This document shows, piece by piece, positions 8,088-15,952 of a stretch of DNA of 23,086 nucleotides. This DNA comes from Asterionellopsis glacialis (Eukaryota; Bacillariophyta; Plagiogrammaphyceae; Rhaphoneidales; Asterionellopsidaceae): NCBI GenBank assembly GCA_014885115.2, contig WKLE02001713.1:1-23086 (forward strand). The letters run 5' to 3'. Each line of letters opens with the position of its first letter. The stretch's first letter is position 1. Made by a program: the position numbers and the translations under genes. The notes beneath the pieces were generated by a model. The model was not told where the DNA came from. It made no database searches and worked only from the letters and a program-made list of their open reading frames with translations.

Positions 8088-9188
8088 TTAGTCACCATGT
8101 TCAACTTCTTCTTCACCATCAGCTTCAAGACGTTCTTCTTCGATAGGAAGTTCATTTTCTTCATCCAACATTAACAATTCTTCTTCAAATTTTTCTTCAT
8201 CCGTTTCTTCATCTTCTCCCATTTCTTCATACGTGTCTTCGGCCTTCTCTCCAATTGTGTCTGCTTCCGTAATTTCAATTTCAGCTCCAACATCTTCATC
8301 AGCTTCTGGATCCTCACTGCTGCTGCTCGAGGAGGAGGAGGAAGAAGAAGAGGAGGAAGAAGAGGAGGAGGAGGAGCTGCTGTCTTCTGAGTCACCACTA
8401 CTGCTTGACGAAGAAGATGACGACGACGAAGAATCACTTGAGGACGACGACGAAGAGGAAGAAGAATCACTCGAGGAGGACGATGAGGAGCTACTGCTAC
8501 TCTCACTCTCTTCCTTGTCACCATCATGGGGTCCCTTGTGTCCATGAGGTCCCTTGTGATCACCATGATCTCCGGATCCACTGTGATGATGATGATGATG
8601 ATACTTTCCTTTTCCTCCCCCCTTTTTCCACTTTTTCCATCCACCATGATGATGGGCTCCTTTACCGTCACCGTTTCCGTGATGGTGGTGATGAGGTCCC
8701 ATCATACCCATGTCCCCACCCATCTCTTTGCCCATTTTGGCCATTCCCATTTCATCATCTTTGCTGCTTGATGACGAGGATGAAGACGAGTGTCCATGAT
8801 GATGATTATGATGATGTCCTCCATTATGATGGTAATGATCATGATCACCATGATTTTTTTTATGACCATCTGCAAAGTGATGAAATGACGATCGTAAGAA
8901 ATTCTTATGATCACCACCATTGTTATTGCATGGTTGTACAACTAAAAGCACAACTGCAAGCAGAGCAACACTTGTCAAAAGAAGAAGACCAACACGACGA
9001 TGTTTCCTACGACATTCTTCCACATTACGGATGGTCTTTACAACTTCACCACCACCATTGACAGGAACACCGTCAGTAAGAGGGACAGCACTATAGGGCG
9101 TTTCTTTCATCATTGTTCCTTTTCTTATGTGTGTCAACAACAGGGATAGATTTTGTTCGTGTTTTGGAACAACAACTTCTCCTTGCAT
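8088..9188 (-). CDS. Type II membrane protein with His/Met-rich, poly-Ser and acidic segments
   Basis: I chose the ATG at 9188; the frame extends a little upstream only without ATG. The 366-residue product has a cytosolic N-terminus of about 65 residues ending in RRKHRR, then a transmembrane helix at residues 67-84 (GLLLLTSVALLAVVLLVV), so the rest should be lumenal or extracellular. In order this part has His clusters with Asp/Gly/Asn (about 103-133), poly-Ser, a Met-rich patch (147-163, with M-x-M and M-x2-4-M spacing), HHHHH, a Trp/Lys/Gly stretch GWKKWKKGGGKGK, HHHHHH, Gly/His repeats, about 70 residues of almost pure Ser broken by Asp and Glu, and a Glu/Asp-rich tail. His and Met clusters suggest metal (Cu, Zn, Ni) binding. 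The poly-Ser/acidic part resembles phosphoserine-rich biomineralisation proteins in composition. No family is recognised, so function is inferred from composition alone. Confidence 0.75.
   Translation of the reverse strand: MQGEVVVPKHEQNLSLLLTHIRKGTMMKETPYSAVPLTDGVPVNGGGEVVKTIRNVEECRRKHRRVGLLLLTSVALLAVVLLVVQPCNNNGGDHKNFLRSSFHHFADGHKKNHGDHDHYHHNGGHHHNHHHGHSSSSSSSSSKDDEMGMAKMGKEMGGDMGMMGPHHHHHGNGDGKGAHHHGGWKKWKKGGGKGKYHHHHHHSGSGDHGDHKGPHGHKGPHDGDKEESESSSSSSSSSSSDSSSSSSSSSSDSSSSSSSSSSSSGDSEDSSSSSSSSSSSSSSSSSSSSSSEDPEADEDVGAEIEITEADTIGEKAEDTYEEMGEDEETDEEKFEEELLMLDEENELPIEEERLEADGEEEVEHGD
8329..8376 (+). repeat. 48-nt uninterrupted purine (GA) tract
   Basis: The + strand is pure G/A over 48 nt; on the coding (minus) strand it is TCC/TCT codons for poly-Ser. 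Such mirror-like homopurine tracts are prone to slippage and triplex formation, which may explain poly-Ser length growth. Confidence 0.85.
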
Positions 9189-9227
9189 TTTTGGAACAGC
9201 CACAAGCAAGGCGGAACTGTCAGGGAA

Positions 9228-9240
9228 CTATATATATTGG
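9228..9240 (-). promoter_or_regulatory. Possible CCAAT/TATA element
   Basis: Read on the minus strand this is CCAATATATATAG, ending about 40 nt upstream of the ATG at 9188. The position suits a TATA box only if the 5' UTR is very short. The sequence is low in complexity in an AT-rich region, so confidence is low. Confidence 0.3.
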
Positions 9241-9313
9241 ACTAGGACTAGACACATAAATACAGAACATCACATATAATAAATAGAGCCTTATTTCGGT
9301 GACACACTCTAGA

Positions 9314-9357
9314 TTTCCTGTGTAGGATCATACGGATCTATCTGTACCTACAGGAAA
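9314..9357. repeat. Inverted repeat / stem-loop
   Basis: TTTCCTGTGTAGG (9314-9326) pairs with CCTACAGGAAA (9347-9357) with a single bulged base, leaving a loop of about 20 nt. It lies 125-170 nt upstream of the ATG of the His/poly-Ser gene. Confidence 0.6.
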
Positions 9358-10783
9358 AAGTAAGGATCCCCATCCCTCCAAGGCAGTAGGAGTAGTCGTA
9401 CATTAATTAAAAATACATTGTATTGTATAAAATGTTCAGAACTTTGAAGCATTTTCGAGGGATCCCGCACACGAACAAAACAAACCAGTCAAAATACGAA
9501 AGAATACAGTAGGTCCTACGTTTTCTTCGGTACTACGGAGGGGGGAAACACAGTTTTGAAACGAAGTACGTGTGTTATCGTACACCGTACACTTTGATGG
9601 AAAAGTACATTTAAACCCATAAAGGGGCTAATTCAAATACATTAGGGCCTTTTTCTTGTTAATTAGTCATTGATATATAAAAATGCATGTTATAAAATGT
9701 ACGTATTCTCGGACAGACCATCTTTCTGTCTATTGGTGTCGGCTTGTCAGTAAGAAGATGCAGTCTGGTTCACACAGAGAATAGTTCCAGCAGGATGATA
9801 GGACTACAAACTATTAGAGAGAGAGGACCCTACAATCACATAGAGTTAGAACTATTCCTAGTAGTCCTTCAGTCTGTACCGGTAACGTTCACTCGTCGTC
9901 TCCATCGCCTTTACTGATTTTCAATGTGTGAGAAAAAAAAAAGGTCTAGAAAATGTATCTTTGAATGAAACTACATTTGTTGTTCGCACCGCATACCAAC
10001 TTTGGTTTAATTTGAAAAACATCGTGTGCAATGCATGTATCAAACAATCAGAGATATGAAAAGCCTTTCTAATCTCCAACTCTCCAGGTTTGAGGACAGG
10101 GATTTTGCGGCTTTTCAAAAAAAGGAATAGAAGAAAAAAAAGGAAGTTGTTGTGTGAGCAATCATAGTATGCGAGAGAGAAAGTCTCTACCAGCAGCTCA
10201 TGACACGAAATGTTGCCAAAATTTTATCCAACATTGACATGGACCCTCCAGAGATAAAAACACCTTGTCGGTGTCTTCTTCGGAAAGACAAAAACATAAC
10301 TCAATATAGGATCTTGATTTGGCATAATGTTTCTTCTTGCAAGAATGATCAAGCATACAATTGAATGGTAAATATCAAAAAGACGCAATCTGTTCTTGCC
10401 CATTTAACTACAATACAATACATACAATACGGTACTCTCTCTATTTATGTCTCTCAAGACGGATGGAAGAAATAAATAAAAAAGGGTTGCTTACCTTCTG
10501 GTTGCTTGCTGTCGGTGTTGAGGTTAGAACAAAGAGAATCTCAAGTCTCTAGCCGTCTTGTTCCGATTCTAGCAAGAAATCTTCAAAAGATATTTTGAAA
10601 TTGAAAGCCATGGGTATTGTACACTGCTACAAGTACCGTGTAATCCTTCGCAAAAAATGCAACGAGGACGGCTTGGTCAATCTTGGTTCTCCATCTTAAA
10701 CAGACAATGGCTTGATGGATGAATCGCTAAAGACAACCATGTTATTGAAAAACATCCAAATTACCATTTCATCATACTATCGA

Positions 10784-11593
10784 TCATACATAAAATTTTG
10801 TTGCAATTTTGGTAAGGACAGCATTTTCTAAAGATGTTGCTTCAATTTCTTTAGGTGTCAGTTTGTACCATTTTATGAATGATTGTTTTATTTCATCATT
10901 GGCATTGTCGGTTGTAGAAGGCAATGATGACTTTTCCAAAGTAGATAGGGGTTGGATTGTACACTTGAGAGTGTTTGAAATGGATGACAATAAATTTGTA
11001 AAGTAAGCGGTGTGTTCTTCGACGGTAGTTCCTATGGAGAAAGCAACAGTAGGTATCATCATGGTTGTGGTCGATTTTGTTTCGTCTTCTTTTTCACCAA
11101 AGGCATAATCACGTAGAATATGTCCAAAATGTGTACTACCTGCCACATTTAACACAACACTCCATATATCTTTTGGCTTATTTTGTTGACCTCCTCCTTT
11201 GGTAGTAGAAGAAGTACCGTTCGTTGTAAATGCCATATTGGCGGCAATGACTAATTGATTTATAGAAATGATGCGACGTGCATCCATAATGGCAAATGCA
11301 GGATTCGTATTCTTATCAGTATCACGAAGTTGAGTTGTGATTTTACATAATTCATCATGAAGGGAAATGCCAGATGTGGACGATGATGTTGATTCCACGT
11401 GATACAACGAAACAGTCAAATTGGTATTTGGACATAACTTCAAGTCCAATGACACAGGTTGCGCCTGCTCTATTAACGATGATGATTCTGTTGCAGGATT
11501 GGATGTCCCCATTTTTGTCTTGCCCTCAAGAAGTGATACACAAATATTGGAAGTGTCAAGAGAGATTTCGATTCTTTCAACGAAACTCCGCAT
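10784..11593 (-). CDS. CGI121: CGI121/TPRKB-like KEOPS complex subunit
   Basis: In yeast and human, Cgi121/TPRKB binds the kinase Bud32/PRPK in the KEOPS/EKC complex, which makes t6A in tRNAs that read ANN codons. The 269-residue product matches the family pattern as I remember it: an N-terminal strand region (LDLKLCPNTNLTVSLYHVES), the diagnostic FAIMDARRIISINQLVIAAN segment, WSVVLNVAGSTHFGHILRDY, and a C-terminal IKWYKLTPKEIEATSLENAV helix followed by LTKIATKF. Ser/Thr-rich insertions make it longer than the human protein of about 175 residues. The start is uncertain. The ATG at 11593 is the first in frame, an internal Met (KMGTSNPATES) is also possible, and the frame stays open without ATG to 11764. 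A good acceptor-like site (CTCTTACTACTTATGCAG, ending at 11722) suggests that a short upstream exon may exist. Confidence 0.72.
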   Translation of the reverse strand: MRSFVERIEISLDTSNICVSLLEGKTKMGTSNPATESSSLIEQAQPVSLDLKLCPNTNLTVSLYHVESTSSSTSGISLHDELCKITTQLRDTDKNTNPAFAIMDARRIISINQLVIAANMAFTTNGTSSTTKGGGQQNKPKDIWSVVLNVAGSTHFGHILRDYAFGEKEDETKSTTTMMIPTVAFSIGTTVEEHTAYFTNLLSSISNTLKCTIQPLSTLEKSSLPSTTDNANDEIKQSFIKWYKLTPKEIEATSLENAVLTKIATKFYV

Positions 11594-11943
11594 TATTTTT
11601 TCAGATGAAACACATCTCTCTTGAATTCTTCCACGGTATTTTTTATTTTCTGCGGCCAGAGTTTGATTGCAGTTCGAGTTCGTCCGCCGTCCTTTACCAT
11701 TACGTCTGTCTTTATGCCCGTCTGCATAAGTAGTAAGAGCAGGATTATAGCCTGCACAATACTTTCATCAGATTCTGCCTTGGCATTTCTACACTCTATC
11801 TTATATAAATTATAATAGATTATTGGTATGAGAGAGACCAAATTCGAAAATGTCTCTTTCCATTCAGGTGGATAAAGATGGTACAAAAAATGGACGTCGA
11901 CGTTGACATTACTTTCCTTTGAATTTGATTGGACTACTCCGCC
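11593..11943 (-). other. Unassigned open frame overlapping the CGI121-like start
   Basis: A second frame is open from 11943 to a TAA that overlaps the CGI121-like ATG (TAATG). It contains plausible protein sequence (HFLYHLYPPEWKETF, then a hydrophobic IVQAIILLLLLMQTG) but no ATG before 11727. It could be an exon of another transcript, a remnant of a decayed gene, or chance. The CGI121-like frame is also open over part of this stretch, so at most one is likely coding at any position. No family is recognised. Confidence 0.2.
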
Positions 11944-12194
11944 TTATTCCAAGGTATACAAGTTTCTGATATCACGTTAAGATATGGGTAACCCTTTTCA
12001 TTCTTAGTATCTAGAGTGTGAGTTTGCCTTTCCTCACATATGGAAAATTGAAGAAATCTGACATTACAGTCCAAGAGATGATGTTCTAAAAACAAGACAG
12101 AATATTGTGTGCGTATTGCTAATAATAATTATTACACTACAGTCAGTGTATTGATATTTTAGTTATTTGATGTATTCATAAATATATGGCTCTT

Positions 12195-12992
12195 TCATGT
12201 AGGACCTACTGTTGATTTAATGTATGCACTATACGAAAGTACAGTGAAGAAACATAAATTCCACAAGTTTGTAAGCCCACCACATAAAACTAACCCCCCC
12301 AAGCTTTGACGTTTCAAAGTTTTTTTCAATGGTGCCGAAAAAGCTGGGACGAATAGTATTGTATAGGATGCATACAACGTTTCTCGTTGAATCACACACC
12401 AACAAAACGATAGTGTCCCGATCAAGCCAGGTATAACAGCCCATTTGTACACATATCGTAAATATGCCCGATGAAATGTGACAAGTCGTTCCAATGAATG
12501 TGCAGTAGTAGTTGTTGAACCATCTTTCTTGTTCTTGGCTATTTCTTTCGAGAGGAATGATGTATATGCGAATAAAGCATGATATACAGAACCAATTGCC
12601 ATCATGAATGAAAATCCAACAGTAGACATCAAAGGAATAATGCTGCTGCCAGACAACATGACTTGAAAATTTTCTTCTTGCGTCGTAATAGTGGCGGTAT
12701 CTTGTAACCCAAAGAGAAGACTACAAAATCCAAAGATATAAAAGACAGCTGATACGGGTCCTAAGGCACCACCACAAATGACTCGTCCTATAGAAATTTC
12801 TTGCATGGTCGATTCTCCTAAATGATCACCACCGGGATCAATTTTAGAAAAGTAGGATGCAGCAGATCGATCTTTAGGATTTGATGGATAATACAAGACC
12901 AAATCTGCAATAAACATAATGATTGCTCCAATGCAACCACAAATGCCAAGAGAAATTGTTATCAGGGATGTCGATGACATGCTGCTTGTCAT
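12195..12992 (-). CDS. Six-helix integral membrane protein, possibly DUF6796-like
   Basis: I chose the ATG at 12992; the frame reaches 13007 only through a GTG. The 265-residue product has about six hydrophobic helices. They run approximately LITISLGICGCIGAIIMFIA, ICGGALGPVSAVFYIFGFCS, STVGFSFMMAIGSVYHALFA, WAVIPGLIGTLSFCWCVI, a weaker YTILFVPAF segment, and LGGLVLCGGLTNLWNLCFF. The ADLVLYYP motif after helix 1, GALGPVSAVFYIFGF in helix 2 and a C-terminal G-N-L-W-N-like helix recall the uncharacterised DUF6796 family, but that match is from memory and tentative. There is no signal peptide and no catalytic motif. Function is unknown. It lies between a KEOPS-like gene and a secreted-protein gene on the same strand, with no sign of co-transcription. 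Confidence 0.7.
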   Translation of the reverse strand: MTSSMSSTSLITISLGICGCIGAIIMFIADLVLYYPSNPKDRSAASYFSKIDPGGDHLGESTMQEISIGRVICGGALGPVSAVFYIFGFCSLLFGLQDTATITTQEENFQVMLSGSSIIPLMSTVGFSFMMAIGSVYHALFAYTSFLSKEIAKNKKDGSTTTTAHSLERLVTFHRAYLRYVYKWAVIPGLIGTLSFCWCVIQRETLYASYTILFVPAFSAPLKKTLKRQSLGGLVLCGGLTNLWNLCFFTVLSYSAYIKSTVGPT

Positions 12993-13531
12993 GATGGTGT
13001 TGCACACTTTAAAAAACTACCTGGAGGTGGTGGTCACTTCTTGAAGAATGAGGCCCTCTTGAGGTCCCGAAACGATTTTTGGTGTTGGTTGTCGACAGTC
13101 GACCCAGATCTCTAGAGACATAATTGCAGATCAAGATCCGTTATGTTGCGATAAATTTGCAATATCATGCATCTCTACTATCCTTATAAATAAATGTAGA
13201 AAATTCTGAAAATTTTCAATTATTATTTTCCATTCTCGTCTGTACCTTTCCCCATTCTTTGCCTGCCTGATCCAGATGAGTAAATCCTTGTATGCAAAAC
13301 ATGTACGTGGGACATTGTTTTTAAATTTTGTTCATAATCGCTTGAGAGACCCACACCGGAAGTCAGAAGCAACTAACTTGCAATAATTCAGGACAAAACA
13401 TCTTTTATCTTTGAGATATAACTATCACCTTTTTTTATATTTTTATTCGGGGTTACTTTAACTGCACTAGTGTAGAAGAACCTCGTTTCCTTCATGATAT
13501 AATGGCGAGTCACGCAAGGAAGCTCTGAAAT
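12993..13531. other. Intergenic region, nothing recognised
   Basis: About 540 bases lie between two minus-strand genes. I see a small GTCGACAGTCGAC palindrome-like element near 13091-13103 and AT-rich tracts, but no coding or RNA gene. Confidence 0.5.
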
Positions 13532-14981
13532 TCACACATTTACTGCAATTGGACAATAAACATCAAAGTCAAAAATGATTTCACGTGCATCAAATCCCAC
13601 TGGAGCTTGCTCACACTCACAATCCATCATTCTAATTGTACCTTGTTCACCTTTTCCACCACATATTTCATTGTAGAAATCATCCAACGTTGTATTCATT
13701 AAAGCAGGGGAAGGTGTTGTACCACCTTTACCTCTACCACCGAGTTTCTTACTACTTCCTTTCTTGCCATCACCACCATCATAGTAGAAACTTGTGTCCA
13801 CCTTCAATTCACCATGACTATCCAAGTAAAAGAGTCCTTCAAATGCTTCATCAATCATTTCGAAGGGTTCATCCAATACCGGTAGTGACAGATTCAAATA
13901 ATCACTACAAGAACTGTATTGTTTTTCCTTTGGATAAATCTCATTCCGTGAAGACGCAGGCAACACTTTCACAGTTACATCCCTTCTCTTGATCTTGACG
14001 ATGTAAGCTCCCCACCGTGGCAGGTTTCTTAGTGGGGATTATAATTCCGTTATTGTAGGGTTTACCCTTGATGGGGAATGGAGGAGCACAAGTCAATACC
14101 AATGCACCTGCTTGAGGCAGTCCTACACCCCCGGGTGGAAGATCAGCTCCTGAACTGATTTTCCCACCAAAGTACGCAACATCTAATTGGATGTTAATAT
14201 TAACTTCTGTAATTGGAGGGAAAATAACATCGGACATGATCAATTTTTGAGTGGAATTAGTAGCACCCATCACACTTTGTTCAGCAACTTCAATGCCGTT
14301 GATGGAAAGTGTCAATCCAACAATATTTCCTTCCACTAGAGAGGAAGTATTGACGTCCATCTCCAATTTAACACGATCGAATCCAAATTTGCAACCATTA
14401 ATCATGTCAGAGGAAGAAGACGACGATAAGGCCGAATCACGATCTATCCCTGAGGACTTGGCATAATGAGGACCTCCAAAGTCAGGATACAAGGGTGCCA
14501 ATACTCGAGGTAGCATCAATGTATTGTCAAACGTCGATCCTCGGATAATGGTAGTACCCATGGATGATGGGAATTCAAATGTAAGTTCGCTAGGGTTTGG
14601 ATGAGGTGTGTATGGTGGAAGTGTTGGTGGAGGTTTTTTCCCGCTCTTTTTACCTTTGCCTCCATTCTCAAGCTGCTTTGATTCTCTATCCACAGAGTCG
14701 CGTGAACCTCCCCTTTTTTCCTTGCTTTCTTTCTTTTTCAGAGATCGAGTAATTGACGGTGTATCTTCATCTGCATGCTCATCTCTTATTTTATTCAAAG
14801 TTGACGGAGAACCGGAAGGGGCCTGCATCTTTGCAGCCTCTTCAATAGTATTTTGCCAATAAGAGTTTTCTTCTCCTGTTGACGACGACGATGAAGCCTC
14901 GGTCAATACCAAAAGGCAAAGAAAAGACCGAATCATAGTTTTTTTATTCCAAATATAATATCTTGTCCTTGTATTCTTCAT
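13532..14981 (-). CDS. Secreted Lys/Gly-rich protein, frame interrupted once
   Basis: Two overlapping minus-strand frames (upstream one to 13941, downstream one from about 14035 to 13532) together read as one protein. The start is ATG 14981 or ATG 14936; the latter begins a clean signal peptide (MIRSFLCLLVLTEASS). A charged, disordered region follows, with an RSLKKK site and the Lys/Gly cluster GGKGKKSGKKPPPTLPP. A beta-rich domain of about 200 residues comes next (ELTFEFPSS to GALVLTCAPPF). After the break the text continues as AYIVKIKRRDVTVKVLPASS, then an acidic part, a second cluster KKLGGRGKGG, and a Cys/acidic C-terminus. The break is explained either by a 58-nt intron (14065-14008, 463 residues) or by one extra base in the C-run 14010-14013 (482 residues). 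No family is recognised. It is divergent from the 15953 gene, which shares Lys/Gly clusters and RxL sites. Confidence 0.65.
14008..14065 (-). other. Candidate 58-nt intron or frameshift site
   Basis: On the minus strand GTAAAC starts at 14065 and GGGGAG ends at 14008. Removing this stretch joins IK and AYIVKIK in frame. The acceptor lacks a pyrimidine tract, so a 1-base indel in the G4 run (14010-14013) is an equally good explanation: without one G the text reads PTKKPATVGAYIVKIK. Confidence 0.45.
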
Positions 14982-15952
14982 TTTTTTTATGACGTGGAAA
15001 TGCGGTAGTTGGATCTGGAAAGCGGTCAAGCCAAGTACTGTAGTGACTTTTACAATTTCACTCTAGTGAATAGTGCTTGGAACTTCAGGTTACAAGATAG
15101 CATTGATCAGGAGTGAGGCATAGTATACACACTTTCTCTTTTAGAAAATGAAATACCAGCAGGTATCTGGTTCAAATATGTTCAAATCGTAGATACAAAT
15201 GTATTATGAATTTTAATAGAATACGAATTTTTTAAAAAAGGGTGGCATTTAAAAAACTGAAATATTATTATATGCATGTTTTCTTGATATCAGATTCAAA
15301 TACAAGTGTGTTAAATATTAATAATTATATTAAGACTGCCTGATTATTTTTGAAAAAAAGGCGGCAATTTACTTTAAATTACCTTTCTACACTCCTACAG
15401 GTAAATGGTGCATGGTTCGTAAATAGCTGCATGGGTACTGTACCAGGTAATATCTGTATCGAACTTTTCTGGTACAAGTTAACAAAACTAAGTATTATAA
15501 TTTATATATTATTACCCCGAATTTAATATAAATGAGAGATCCAAATCCTAGTACTGTACTCGTATCGTTTGTTGAATTGATATTTAAATTTTAGTCCAAT
15601 AGACTCATGGATTTTTAACTACAGTACCTACTGTCGTATCTTGAAAAAGAGAAAAGAATCATATTAAATAATAGGAGTAATATATTTACTCACCCTGATA
15701 GCTGCTGTGCCAGGTAAATAATTTTTTTTTTTTTGGCACATCACTCATTTGTCACGATACCTCAAAACAACAAGGGCCAGCAATAAACAGTACAAATTTA
15801 ATGTATTGCCTCCTGAATCTGATCCAATTTGACATTAAGTTTGAGAACGTTTAGTCGAAGCAGAAACTATACTTTTTGTTAATCGATCCCTCAATTCGAA
15901 TTCAAAACCTTTTGTGGTCCGATAATTCTTATAGGTGGAACGTTCCATATTC
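14982..15952. promoter_or_regulatory. Divergent intergenic region between two secreted-protein genes
   Basis: This 971-bp AT-rich spacer separates two divergent starts (14981 minus, 15953 plus), so it should hold both promoters. It contains four small palindromic elements with TACTGTA or its relatives (15034, 15434, 15550, 15621), eight GTAC tetramers, a degenerate duplication (about 15170-15380) and several CAGGTAA copies (about 15399, 15444, 15710). No coding frame is recognised. Confidence 0.5.
15170..15380. repeat. Degenerate tandem duplication, about 120-nt period
   Basis: AAAAAAGGGTGGCATTT (about 15234) and AAAAAAAGGCGGCAATTT (about 15353) are each preceded by similar TTCAAATACAA / TTAATA / ATTTTT text. 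The two units are about 120 nt apart and clearly diverged. Confidence 0.45.

Larger units (their letters stand above)
9189..10783. other. Large intergenic region with palindromes and GTAC clusters
   Basis: No coding frame or tRNA is recognised in this 1.6-kb AT-rich spacer. It holds the upstream side of the His/poly-Ser gene and the downstream side of the CGI121-like gene. Visible structure includes a possible TATA box on the minus strand (9228-9237), a stem-loop (9314-9357), nine GTAC tetramers between 9344 and 9879, and two interleaved inverted repeats (9779-9868). From about 9900 to 10783 I see no ordered structure. Confidence 0.5.

Noticed and set aside
8233..9061. Long + strand open frames rich in Glu, His and Asp opposite the His/poly-Ser gene.
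   Set aside because: They are mirror images of low-complexity TCC/TCT and CAT/CAC codons; the minus-strand frame has the membrane helix and ordered domains.
10361..10552. A 63-codon + strand frame starting with MNGKYQKDAICS.
   Set aside because: It is short, lacks any family signal, and sits in AT-rich spacer where such frames are common.
15160..15190. GGTTCAAATATG looks like a tRNA T-arm.
   Set aside because: No acceptor, D or anticodon stem could be folded around it.
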